A stretch of 64,000 bases of DNA from the NCBI RefSeq assembly GCF_003289965.1, contig NZ_QMBQ01000002.1, forward strand, positions 620,001 to 684,000, given 5' to 3'. Both the position numbers and the translations under genes were made by a program. The notes beneath the pieces were generated by a model, which was not told the DNA's origin, searched no databases, and saw only the letters and a program-made list of their open reading frames with translations. This document shows, piece after piece, positions 1-7,606 of the stretch (positions within the stretch are counted from its first letter, which is position 1; each line of letters opens with the position of its first letter). This stretch comes from Mesorhizobium atlanticum. Lineage in GTDB: Bacteria; Pseudomonadota; Alphaproteobacteria; Rhizobiales; Rhizobiaceae.

Positions 1-41
1 CCGGCAATGACGCCTATCAGCAGTGCAAGAATGTAAAGCAT
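1..41 (-). CDS. N-terminus of a small membrane protein, cut by the window edge
   Basis: The complement has an ATG at 41-39 followed by codons for MLYILALLIGVIA before the window ends. All residues are hydrophobic, as in a first membrane helix. A purine-rich GAGGGGG lies about five bases upstream of the ATG on the same strand, a good ribosome binding site. The start resembles small rhizobial membrane proteins of the DUF4126 kind, but 13 codons are too few to name a family. Confidence 0.45.
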   Translation of the reverse strand, partial: MLYILALLIGVIA

Positions 42-174
42 GGTCGACCCCCTCAAATTGAGACCGTCGCATGGTCTCGCAACGGCAAGCTAGCACAAGC
101 CAGGCGTTTGGCCACGAGGCTTTTGTCTGACAATCGAATATGCTTTGGCAGAAGAAGAGATCCGGAGGTGTCGT

Positions 175-732
175 ATGACGACAAGCGAGCGCGCGAAGAT
201 GGCGGCGGGCGAATGGTACACCTGCATCGACGATGAGCTGGAGGCATTGCGCCTTGCCGCACGCGATGCGGTGTTCGAGCACAACGGCCTGGCGCCCCGG
301 CAGCGCGGCAATATCGCTCCGGCCTTACGGACGTTGCTCGGCGGCGCGGGCGAGGGGGCTCGCATCGAGGCGCCGTTCCATTGCGCCTATGGCTTCAATT
401 TGTTTCTCGGCGACGGCACTTTCCTCAACGCCGGTTGCACCATCCTCGATACCGCGCCGGTGCGCATCGGCAAGGGCACGCTGCTCGGCCCCAATGTGCA
501 GATCTACTGCGCCGAGCATCATCGCGAAGCTTCCGGCCGGCTGGCCGGGCTGGAGATCGCGAAACCGGTGACGATCGGCGACTACGCCTGGATCGGCGGC
601 AGTGCGGTGATCCTCGCCGGCGTCAGCATAGGCGAGGGCGCCATCGTCGGCGCCGGCGCCGTCGTGACGCGCGACGTGCCGGCCAGCAAGACCGTCGTCG
701 GCAACCCGGCGCGAGTGGTCACGCCGCGCTGA
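175..732 (+). CDS. Sugar O-acetyltransferase, maltose/NodL type
   Basis: 185-residue acetyltransferase of the LacA/Maa/NodL family, which transfers acetyl from acetyl-CoA to a sugar hydroxyl in the cytoplasm. The N-terminus (residues 1-60, SERAKMAAGEWY onward) is the helical Mac domain; residues 65-185 form hexapeptide repeats of a left-handed beta helix (IGKGTLLGPN, IGDYAWIGG, IGEGAIVGAG). The catalytic histidine is in CAEHHREA (His115/116). The ATG at 175 is chosen because GGAGG sits six bases before it; a TTG at 145 would add ten residues. The 3' end overlaps the convergent regulator gene by 14 bases. The sugar acceptor cannot be read from the sequence. Confidence 0.87.
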   Translation: MTTSERAKMAAGEWYTCIDDELEALRLAARDAVFEHNGLAPRQRGNIAPALRTLLGGAGEGARIEAPFHCAYGFNLFLGDGTFLNAGCTILDTAPVRIGKGTLLGPNVQIYCAEHHREASGRLAGLEIAKPVTIGDYAWIGGSAVILAGVSIGEGAIVGAGAVVTRDVPASKTVVGNPARVVTPR

Positions 733-1705
733 GCGCGCCCGCGGTTCTGGAAAACTCCCGCCGATATTGCATCGGCGAGGTTTTCAGCCGCGCGGCAAAA
801 TGCTGGCGCAGCGAGGTGGCGCTGCCGAAACCGGCTTCGAAGGCCACCATGTCCATCGACTTGTCCGTCTGTTCCAGCAGTCTTTGCGCCAGCGCGACGC
901 GCTGGTCGGCAAGCCAGTCGCCGAAACTGGTGCCGGTGGTTTTCTGGAAACGGCGCGTGAAGGTGCGGCGGGTGAGGCCGGCCGCGTCGGCGACGCTGTC
1001 GAGACTGTGCGCTTCGCCGAGCGTCGCGCGCACCTGATCGAGCGCGTGCGTGAAACGGTCCGCGTTCGGCGTCGGCGCAAGCGGGCGTTCGATGAACTGC
1101 GCCTGCCCGCCCTGCCGGTGCGGCGAGAGCACCACATGGCGGGCAAGCCGAAGGGCGGCCTCCGCGCCATAACGGGCACGTACGATGTGCAGGCAGCAGT
1201 CGAGCCCGGCGGCGACGCCGGCCGAGGTGATGATGTCGCCTTCGTCGACATAGAGCACGTCGGCGTCGATAGCGATGTCTGGGTGAAGCGCCTGGAGCTG
1301 ATCGGTATAGGCCCAGTGGGTCGTTGCCTTGCGCCCGGCCAGCAATCCGGCGCCGGCAATGGCGAAGGTGCCGAGGCACAAGCCCACAATCAGCGCGCCA
1401 CGCCGATGCGCGCCCTGCAGTGCCTCCTTGAACGGCGCGGCCAGAGGGGCATCGAGGTCCTTCCAGCTCGGGATGATGACGATATCGGCCTCTTCGAGTG
1501 CGGAAAGATCATGCGGCACGACGATGCTCAGCCCCGCATCGGTTTGAATGGGTCCCTCCTCAATCGCGCAGACGCGGAAGTCGAAGCGTGGCAGTCCAAG
1601 CTTGGTTCGATCGGCGCCGAACACAAGGCAGGGCACGGAGAGATGAAACGGGCTGATGCCGTCGAAAGCGACAGCGGCGATGATCGGGTTCTTCATGTCG
1701 GACAT
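719..1705 (-). CDS. GlxA family AraC-type transcriptional regulator
   Basis: 328 residues with two domains: an N-terminal DJ-1/PfpI-like module (about 8-175, with the nucleophile-elbow-like Cys in VGLCLGTFAIAG) and a C-terminal AraC helix-turn-helix (about 225-320, ADAAGLTRRTFTRRFQKTTG and AFEAGFGSATSLRQHF). Family members sense small nitrogenous metabolites and activate nearby genes. It is divergent from a cysteine hydrolase at 1824, with 118 bases between the starts, so that gene is the obvious target. This is inference from position; no operator was identified. Confidence 0.88.
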   Translation of the reverse strand: MSDMKNPIIAAVAFDGISPFHLSVPCLVFGADRTKLGLPRFDFRVCAIEEGPIQTDAGLSIVVPHDLSALEEADIVIIPSWKDLDAPLAAPFKEALQGAHRRGALIVGLCLGTFAIAGAGLLAGRKATTHWAYTDQLQALHPDIAIDADVLYVDEGDIITSAGVAAGLDCCLHIVRARYGAEAALRLARHVVLSPHRQGGQAQFIERPLAPTPNADRFTHALDQVRATLGEAHSLDSVADAAGLTRRTFTRRFQKTTGTSFGDWLADQRVALAQRLLEQTDKSMDMVAFEAGFGSATSLRQHFAARLKTSPMQYRREFSRTAGALSAA

Positions 1706-1823
1706 CGTTTGCGTTGGTTGGCGAATGTCCCAATTCTTTCGAATGATGTCAATCGGGCCACTTTCTGCGTGCCGATGTTCGGCCTAGCTTTGCGCCATCA
1801 ACCCGGTCGAAAGGAAAATCACC

Positions 1824-2465
1824 ATGCCCGCACCAGCCACCCAGCCGCGCCGCGCGCTCGTCGTCGTCGACGTCCAGAACGACTATGACGGCGGCAATCT
1901 CGCTATCCAGCATCCGCCCTTCGCCGAGACTGTCGTCAATGTGGCGCGCGCCATGGATGCCGCCGCGGCGGCCGGCATCAAGGTCGTCGTCATCAAGCAA
2001 ATGGCGCCCGAGACCTCGCCGATCTTCGCCAGGGGCAGCCACGGCGGCGAGTTGCATACCGAGATCGCCGGGCGCCCCCGCGACCATTATGTCGAAAAGA
2101 CGCTTCCCTCCGCCTTCACCGGCACGGATCTCGAGGCCTGGCTGCGCGCCAACGCCATCGATACGATTGTGGTCGCCGGCTACATGACCCACAATTGCGA
2201 TCTGTCGAGCATCATCCATGCGGTGCATATGGGCTTTGCCGTCGAGTTCCTTTCCGATGCCAGCGGATCGGTGCCCTATGCCAACAGCGCCGGCTATGCG
2301 TCGGCGGAGGACATCCACCGCGTGGTGACGATCATTCTGCAGTCGCGCTTCGCCGCGGTGCTGAAGACTGCCGAATGGATCGACTGCCTGAAGACCGGGA
2401 AGCTGCCCGAGCGCGACACGATCTATGCATCGAACCAGCGGGCCTTGCAGCGGAACGCCGCCTAG
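1824..2465 (+). CDS. Cysteine hydrolase, isochorismatase superfamily
   Basis: 213-residue hydrolase. The catalytic triad of the family is visible: Asp16 in VVVDVQNDY, Lys92 in VEKTLPSAF and Cys125 in GYMTHNC. The family includes nicotinamidases, N-carbamoylsarcosine amidases and isochorismatases; this one lacks features that would fix the substrate. It is transcribed away from the GlxA-type regulator at 719-1705, the usual arrangement of a regulator with its target enzyme. ATG 1824 follows AAGGAAAA with normal spacing. It converges on fhs, with a shared terminator region between them. Confidence 0.85.
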   Translation: MPAPATQPRRALVVVDVQNDYDGGNLAIQHPPFAETVVNVARAMDAAAAAGIKVVVIKQMAPETSPIFARGSHGGELHTEIAGRPRDHYVEKTLPSAFTGTDLEAWLRANAIDTIVVAGYMTHNCDLSSIIHAVHMGFAVEFLSDASGSVPYANSAGYASAEDIHRVVTIILQSRFAAVLKTAEWIDCLKTGKLPERDTIYASNQRALQRNAA

Positions 2466-2475
2466 TCCGGCAAGC

Positions 2476-2505
2476 AAAAAGGGGCGCCGCAATAGCGACG
2501 CCCCT
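2476..2505 (-). terminator. Intrinsic terminator of fhs
   Basis: AGGGGCG at 2480-2486 pairs with CGCCCCT at 2499-2505. Read on the minus strand the stem is followed by TTTTTGC, so it ends fhs transcription; it lies 25 bases past the fhs stop codon. Confidence 0.75.
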
Positions 2506-2529
2506 GATCGTTTCCGGTCTGAAGGAGGC

Positions 2530-4209
2530 TTAGAACAGGCCCTCGATCTGCCCCTGCTCGTTGAGAAAGATCTTTTCCGAGGACGGCGCCTTGGGCAGGC
2601 CGGGCATGGTCATGACCTCGCCGCAGATGATGACGACGAAGCCGGCGCCGGCCGAGAGCCTGACTTCGCGCACCGGCACGGTGTGGCCGGTCGGCGCGCC
2701 GCGCAGGTTCGGGTCGGTCGAGAAGGAGTACTGGGTCTTGGCCATGCAGACCGGCAGGTTGCCGTAGCCGGCCTGTTCCCAGGCATGCAGCTGGTCGCGG
2801 ATCGACTTGTCGGCGATCGCCTCGTCGCCGCGGTAGATGCGCTTGACGATGGTGTTGACCTTCTCGAACAGCGGCATCTCGTCCGGATAGAGCGGCGAGA
2901 ACTGCGAAGCGCCGGACTCGGCGATCTCGACCACCTTCTTCGCGAGGTCCTCGATGCCGGCCGAGCCTTGCGCCCAGTGCTTGCACAGGATCGCCTCGGC
3001 GCCTTGCGCCTTGACGAAGTCCTTCATCGCCTGGATCTCGGCCTCGGTGTCGGTGGTGAAGTGGTTGATCGCCACCACCGCCGGCACGCCGAACTGCTTC
3101 ACGTTCTCGATGTGGCGGCCGAGATTGAGGCAGCCCTTCTTGACCGCCTCGATATTCTCCTTGCCGAGGTCTTCCTTCTTGACGCCGCCATTCATCTTCA
3201 TGGCGCGCACGGTCGCGACGATGACCGCCGCCGACGGCTTCAGCCCCGCCTTGCGGCACTTGATGTCGAAGAATTTTTCGGCGCCGAGGTCGGCGCCGAA
3301 GCCGGCTTCGGTGACAACATAGTCGGCGAGCTTCAGCGCGGTCGTGGTGGCGACGACCGAGTTGCAGCCATGCGCGATGTTTGCGAACGGGCCGCCATGG
3401 ACGAAGGCCGGGTTGTTCTCCAGCGTCTGCACCAGGTTGGGCTGCATGGCGTCCTTGAGCAGAACGGCCATGGCGCCGTCGGCCTTGAGGTCGCGGGCAT
3501 AGACCGGCGACTTGTCGCGGCGATAGGCGACGATGATGTCGCCGAGACGCTTCTCGAGGTCCTTGAGGTCGGTGGCAAGGCACAGGATCGCCATCACTTC
3601 CGAGGCGACGGTGATGTCGAAGCCGGCTTCGCGCGGATAGCCGTTGGCGACGCCGCCCAGCGAACAGATGATCTCGCGCAGCGCGCGGTCGTTCATGTCC
3701 ATGACGCGGCGCCAGGCGACGCGGCGGGTGTCGATGCCGAGTTCGTTGCCCCAGTAGATGTGGTTGTCGATCAGCGCCGACAGCAAATTATGCGCGGTGG
3801 TGATGGCGTGGAAATCGCCGGTAAAGTGGAGGTTCATGTCCTCCATCGGCACCACCTGGGCAAGGCCGCCGCCGGCAGCACCACCCTTGACGCCGAAGTT
3901 CGGGCCGAGCGAGGCCTCGCGGATGCAGACGATCGCCTTCTTGCCGATGCGGTTCAGACCGTCGCCGAGGCCGACCGTGGTGGTCGTCTTGCCTTCGCCG
4001 GCGGGCGTTGGGTTGATGGCGGTGACCAGGATCAGCTTGCCGTCCTTGTTGCCTTTCACCGACTTGATGAACTCGGCCGAGACTTTGGCCTTGTCGTGAC
4101 CATAGGGCAGCAGATGCTCGGTCGGGATGCCGATTTTGGCGCCGATCTCCTGGATCGGTTTCTTCTTGGCGGCGCGCGCGATCTCGATGTCGGACTTCAC
4201 TTCGGCCAT
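2530..4209 (-). CDS. fhs: Formate-tetrahydrofolate ligase
   Basis: 559-residue ATP-dependent 10-formyl-THF synthetase, the usual length for the family. It joins formate to tetrahydrofolate and feeds the one-carbon pool for purines and formyl-Met. The P-loop-like [18 protein letters not shown] is at residues 68-85, and the conserved [18 protein letters not shown] region follows. The start ATG at 4209 is preceded by a purine-rich AGAGGAAAG on the coding strand. It appears monocistronic: a terminator follows it and 320 bases separate it from the upstream gene. No folD is adjacent. Confidence 0.97.
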   Translation of the reverse strand: MAEVKSDIEIARAAKKKPIQEIGAKIGIPTEHLLPYGHDKAKVSAEFIKSVKGNKDGKLILVTAINPTPAGEGKTTTTVGLGDGLNRIGKKAIVCIREASLGPNFGVKGGAAGGGLAQVVPMEDMNLHFTGDFHAITTAHNLLSALIDNHIYWGNELGIDTRRVAWRRVMDMNDRALREIICSLGGVANGYPREAGFDITVASEVMAILCLATDLKDLEKRLGDIIVAYRRDKSPVYARDLKADGAMAVLLKDAMQPNLVQTLENNPAFVHGGPFANIAHGCNSVVATTTALKLADYVVTEAGFGADLGAEKFFDIKCRKAGLKPSAAVIVATVRAMKMNGGVKKEDLGKENIEAVKKGCLNLGRHIENVKQFGVPAVVAINHFTTDTEAEIQAMKDFVKAQGAEAILCKHWAQGSAGIEDLAKKVVEIAESGASQFSPLYPDEMPLFEKVNTIVKRIYRGDEAIADKSIRDQLHAWEQAGYGNLPVCMAKTQYSFSTDPNLRGAPTGHTVPVREVRLSAGAGFVVIICGEVMTMPGLPKAPSSEKIFLNEQGQIEGLF

Positions 4210-4480
4210 GACGGCTTTCCTCTGGAGTAGGCGGTGGAGGGGAGGGGTTCGATCATTCGTGCATGGTCGAACCGCCGCCCGGACGCAAGGGCATGTTCTA
4301 ACCCTGTCGCTGGCGCGGCGTCAACTTCCATGCAACTATGTTTCCTGTTAAGAAAGAGTGTTCCTCTCGCCGGGCCTCTTCCAAGGCGGTCGTCTCGGGC
4401 CCGGTCGTTGCGCCGTATAGAAGCCAGAGCGGGAGGCGTTTCGCCGTCTCAAAACAGCCGCCCAATGCGCGAAAAGCGAC
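4210..4480. other. Intergenic region upstream of fhs
   Basis: About 270 bases with no convincing gene on either strand. It must carry the fhs promoter on the minus strand. I looked for a folate riboswitch and could not recognise one. The far end (4481-4512) holds the terminator of the next gene. Confidence 0.5.
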
Positions 4481-4512
4481 AGGGGCGAAGGCGCAAATCC
4501 GCCATCGCCCCT
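4475..4512 (-). terminator. Terminator of the DUF2333 gene cluster
   Basis: AGGGGCGA (4481-4488) pairs with TCGCCCCT (4505-4512); after an opposed A-A pair the stem continues with GGCG (4490-4493) and CGCC (4500-4503) around a six-base loop. On the minus strand it is followed by GTCGCTTTTC. It lies 18 bases past the stop codon of the DUF2333 gene. Confidence 0.7.
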
Positions 4513-4529
4513 GACCACCGAGAGCCGGG

Positions 4530-5654
4530 CTACTGGGTGAGAACGTTGCTGATCTCGACCATGTTGGAGCGCACGCGCAGGATGTAGAAGCCCATCGTCG
4601 TCAGATGCGTCGGCAGCAGCCAGCCATCCTCGCGGCCATTGGCGATGATGAAGGGCTGGATGCGGAGTGCCGAAACGAACTGCGAATCCATCGTATCCCA
4701 CAGGCTCTGCAGGTGCTTTTCCTTGAGCACGTCCTCGAAGTCGGCCTGGGCGCCTTTCATGAGGCCGTAATAGGCGTAGAGCTGGCCATAGGCGAACCAG
4801 AAGCGGTCGTCGGCGCGGGTATCGAACCAGCCATTGTTGTGGTTTTCGGCGCGCTCCTTGAGGATCGCCGAGGTCGAGCCGATATCCGAGGCGATGCGGT
4901 CGATATACTGCTTGAGGTTGTCGGCGCGCGCGTCGAACGTCGCCTGGCAGGTGGCGAGACGCGCATTGAAGGAACGCAGCTTGCGCACCGCGTCGCGATA
5001 ATAGCTCGGCGTCGGCGTCTTGGGGCCGAAGGGGTTCAGGCCGAAATACCAGGTGTACTCGTCGAACTGCAGATTGCCGCGCGCGTCCTGCAGGTCGGCA
5101 TCGATCTGGGAGGTCGTGCGCACGCGGCCGAGATTGTCGGCAAGCTCGGTCGCGGTGCGCCGCACCGCCTGATTGATGCCGCGCTGGAAGGATGCCTTGT
5201 TGTCCATCCAGGGCGTGTTGTCCCAGTCGATGCCGAACAGGCCGAGCTTGTAGAGGATCATCGACGAGATCCAGGCATTCTGGTTGACATTGAAGTCCGT
5301 CAGATCGGCGGCAACCTGGGCGATCGCCGAGTTGCCGCAGGTCTTGGCCGTGTCGGTGCCGGCGCCGGCGGAAACCTGCTCGCCGGCGGAAACGTTGCGC
5401 TTCTCGAACGTGTAGGCGTCGGGATAGTTCGGGTTGAAATTGTTCCACCACTGGGTGGCGTAGAAGAAATTGGCGTAGAGGCCGATCAGCACCACAAGGG
5501 CAAGGCCGACCACGGCCTTCAGGATCCAGCCACGCTGTCCGTACCAGCGACCAACCCACATGAACGGCCAAAGGATAATGCCGATAATGAAGCCGATACC
5601 GCGGCCGATCCACTGGAAGATCCGGGTGAAGAAGTTCACGATCGGGTCGAGCAT
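4530..5654 (-). CDS. DUF2333 family inner-membrane protein
   Basis: 374 residues. An amphipathic or hydrophobic N-terminus (IGFIIGIILWPFMWVGRWYG, about 20-40) is followed by a clear membrane helix (LKAVVGLALVVLIGLYANFF, about 45-67); the rest is mostly soluble and predicted periplasmic. It fits the DUF2333 family, whose function is unknown. It is the last gene of a minus-strand cluster with a DUF6638 protein, an AAA ATPase, an unknown protein and a coiled-coil protein. A palindromic repeat fills the 105-base gap to the DUF6638 gene. The start at 5654 gives a GGGGGTGCC leader upstream. Confidence 0.82.
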   Translation of the reverse strand: MLDPIVNFFTRIFQWIGRGIGFIIGIILWPFMWVGRWYGQRGWILKAVVGLALVVLIGLYANFFYATQWWNNFNPNYPDAYTFEKRNVSAGEQVSAGAGTDTAKTCGNSAIAQVAADLTDFNVNQNAWISSMILYKLGLFGIDWDNTPWMDNKASFQRGINQAVRRTATELADNLGRVRTTSQIDADLQDARGNLQFDEYTWYFGLNPFGPKTPTPSYYRDAVRKLRSFNARLATCQATFDARADNLKQYIDRIASDIGSTSAILKERAENHNNGWFDTRADDRFWFAYGQLYAYYGLMKGAQADFEDVLKEKHLQSLWDTMDSQFVSALRIQPFIIANGREDGWLLPTHLTTMGFYILRVRSNMVEISNVLTQ

Positions 5655-5671
5655 GGCTGTGGCACCCCCTT

Positions 5672-5758
5672 AGAGCATTTCACCGTTTCAAGGGAAACGG
5701 CGCTCTGCCCTAACCCTTTGTTTTGGCGCAATTCCGGACGGAAAATCGCCCACACTTT
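5672..5758. repeat. Rhizobial palindromic repeat, family A copy 1
   Basis: Starts with an imperfect hairpin (CCGTTTC/GGAAACGG core, 5683-5701), followed by CTTTGTTTTGGCGCA and a segment ending in CACTTTTC. The same plan (palindrome, T-rich linker, then a GCA...CACTTTT inverted part) is seen at 10718, 14528 (reversed) and 16480. The element lies in the gap between two cluster genes. Confidence 0.6.
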
Positions 5759-5759
5759 T

Positions 5760-7067
5760 CTAGTCAGTCAAGCCGTAAAGGCGTGCGCGGAACGCCGCCT
5801 TGTCCTTCAAATATGTGGTTTTCAGAACGTCCACAACATGGCTTCGCCAGGCGTCGCTCAAGCCGTCATAGTCCTTGTAGAAACCAGGTTTGTTAAAGAC
5901 GTAGCGCGAGACGAAGTCCTGCGGCACGAAATCGGAGATCAACTGGTTGGTCAGCCATGCATCGGGGTGATCGGGCTTGGCGCGCACGACCAGGAATCGC
6001 TGGCGCGGCGGCACGTCCTCGATCTTGAGATGGCCGAATTGGGCGATCTCGCGCTTGGCGGCGTTGAGGAAGGGAAAGTTTCCGTCCTGGGCGATCAGAT
6101 CGGCATGGCTGTGGATCCAGGTCTGCAGCCAGACCTTGTCGACATCTGTCAGGTTGCGGTTGGGCTCGGCATCGCGGATCAGCGCGCGCACGATCATCTC
6201 GGCGCGATGCTCGAGATAGCCGGAGGCCTCGATCCACGAGGCGCGCGGCAGGTCGAGGCGGCCGGTGGCGGCGAGGAAGCGGAACACCTTGTCTGCGTCG
6301 TTGATCGACAGGTAGCTGACCTGCCAGGGGCGGGAGCGGCGGAAGCCGGGAGCGGCCGGATCGCAGATCACCGTCGTCATATCGGGATCGACGAAGACGT
6401 AGAGGCCGCCGAAATGGCTGGTCCAGTAGGCGTTGTGGCGGAAGATCACCTGGTCGGGGACCAGCGCGTTCTCGCGGATGTCGCCGCAGACCTTGGCGAG
6501 ATCGACCATGCGCTGCAGCATGGCGTTGTCGCGCCAGGCGTCCGGCTCCTGCTTCAGCCGGTCGACCAGCTTGCCGAGCTCGGCCGCCTTGCCGAGCACG
6601 TCCTCGGCCGACAGCACCTTGAACTCGACCTGGTTGATCGACAAAAGGTCCTCGATGTCGTTGACCTTGGGAACCGAGTCCTCGATCTCGCCGTAGATCA
6701 CATCCTTGATGGTCAGCGCGTCGATGGCGCGCTGGTTCTTCGACATGAACTCGAACATCAGCTGCGAGGTGTTGGAGAAGGCTGTGTGCACCACGGGCAG
6801 GTCGATTTGCGACGGCGTCAGGATGATGAAGCGGCGGTTGACCTCGTTGGGGTCGAGATAGTCGAAGTCGCCGCATTCCTCGGCGATTTCGGGCGAAAAG
6901 CCGGTGCGGTCGATCTGGAAGCTCTTCAGCTTGGTCGGCTCGAGGCCGAAGGCGACAAGCGCCTTGTTGTAGCGCTGGATGAGATGCGGCTCGTCGACGG
7001 CGAGCAGCCTGCCGTAGATCAGCTCGTTGTCGCGCAGGAGGTCGGGTTTTCTGGCGGGGCGGGTCAT
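5760..7067 (-). CDS. DUF6638 family protein of unknown function
   Basis: 435 residues, starting MTRPARKPDLLRDNELIYG; no signal peptide or membrane helix, so probably cytoplasmic. I match it to the rhizobial DUF6638 family with moderate confidence. The ATG at 7067 is chosen because the open frame upstream of it (to 7184) runs through a palindromic repeat that translates as SPRERGEG, a sign of repeat rather than protein. The element at 7072 therefore sits directly at the ribosome binding site of this gene. The gene belongs with the AAA ATPase upstream (7607-9511), from which it is separated by a DUF559 cassette. Confidence 0.78.
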   Translation of the reverse strand: MTRPARKPDLLRDNELIYGRLLAVDEPHLIQRYNKALVAFGLEPTKLKSFQIDRTGFSPEIAEECGDFDYLDPNEVNRRFIILTPSQIDLPVVHTAFSNTSQLMFEFMSKNQRAIDALTIKDVIYGEIEDSVPKVNDIEDLLSINQVEFKVLSAEDVLGKAAELGKLVDRLKQEPDAWRDNAMLQRMVDLAKVCGDIRENALVPDQVIFRHNAYWTSHFGGLYVFVDPDMTTVICDPAAPGFRRSRPWQVSYLSINDADKVFRFLAATGRLDLPRASWIEASGYLEHRAEMIVRALIRDAEPNRNLTDVDKVWLQTWIHSHADLIAQDGNFPFLNAAKREIAQFGHLKIEDVPPRQRFLVVRAKPDHPDAWLTNQLISDFVPQDFVSRYVFNKPGFYKDYDGLSDAWRSHVVDVLKTTYLKDKAAFRARLYGLTD

Positions 7068-7071
7068 CTTC

Positions 7072-7126
7072 CCTTCTCCCCGTTCACGGGGAGAAGGTGC
7101 CCAAAGGGCGGATGAGGGGCGGCGCC
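7072..7126 (+). repeat. Left inverted repeat of the DUF559 cassette (RIME-like palindrome)
   Basis: 55 bases beginning CCTTCTCCCCGTTCACGGGG, itself a hairpin, and ending GGGGCGGCGCC. It is the inverted copy of 7546-7600 with two mismatches by eye. Such palindromes are common in rhizobial intergenic DNA (RIME-type elements). Confidence 0.85.
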
Positions 7127-7137
7127 GGCGTTCATCG

Positions 7138-7545
7138 TCATTGCTCCGATCTTGCTGCCGGCAAAAACTTTGCATCGAAACCAATCATCTTGCGATCCAA
7201 CCGACCATCCAGGGCTGCAACAATTGTGTCCAGCACGCTCGAAAGGCTGGTCAAAACATCCGCGTGCCATACTCTCAATACTGACCAGCCATTTCCGTTC
7301 ATCGTCTCGTCCCTGTATCGATCCCTGGATCGACCGGCATGTTGGCTGCCGTCAACCTCGACAACCAGATTGGCTTTGCGGCAAGCGAAGTCCGCGAAAT
7401 AGGGGCCGATCGGCAGTTGGCGAACAAACTTGTGGCCATTCAATCGCCGCCCCCGCAGTTCATGCCACAGCCGTTCCTCCGCATCGTTTTCGACCTGCCG
7501 CAGCTCACGGGCTTTCGTAACCTTTGGCTCATTTCTGCCACGCAT
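7138..7545 (-). CDS. DUF559 (PD-(D/E)XK-like, Vsr-related fold) protein
   Basis: 135 residues. The core motif FADFACRKANLVVEVDGSQH (about 58-78) has the Asp ... Glu-x-Asp pattern of the DUF559 endonuclease-like fold, followed by RDETMNGNGWSVLRVWHADV, typical of the family. The ATG at 7545 abuts the right repeat (7546-7600) and the stop at 7138 lies 12 bases inside the left repeat, so the gene fills the space between two inverted repeats almost exactly. It has inserted between two genes of a conserved-looking cluster. Family members are often stand-alone; substrate and role are unknown. Confidence 0.85.
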   Translation of the reverse strand: MRGRNEPKVTKARELRQVENDAEERLWHELRGRRLNGHKFVRQLPIGPYFADFACRKANLVVEVDGSQHAGRSRDRYRDETMNGNGWSVLRVWHADVLTSLSSVLDTIVAALDGRLDRKMIGFDAKFLPAARSEQ

Positions 7546-7600
7546 GGCGCTGCCCCTCATCCGCCCTTCGGGCACCTTCTCCCCGTGAACGGGGAGAAGG
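7546..7600 (-). repeat. Right inverted repeat of the DUF559 cassette
   Basis: 55-base inverted copy of 7072-7126, with the internal hairpin CTTCTCCCCGTGAACGGGG. It ends seven bases before the stop codon of the AAA ATPase gene, so the cassette was tolerated at a gene boundary. Confidence 0.85.
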
Positions 7601-7606
7601 AAAAGA

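Noticed and set aside
2425..4230. 601-residue plus-strand open frame over fhs
   Set aside because: It is antisense to a clear fhs gene and its translation has no family motif; high GC content keeps antisense frames open.
4210..4400. Possible folate riboswitch upstream of fhs
   Set aside because: No conserved pairing pattern could be recognised; the sequence has only ordinary hairpin potential.
4605..7115. 836-residue plus-strand open frame over the DUF2333 and DUF6638 genes
   Set aside because: Antisense to two well-supported genes, with Arg/Glu/Val-rich composition typical of antisense frames.
7138..7545. DUF559 gene as part of a restriction-modification or Vsr system
   Set aside because: No methyltransferase or mismatch-repair gene is adjacent; the fold similarity alone does not support it.
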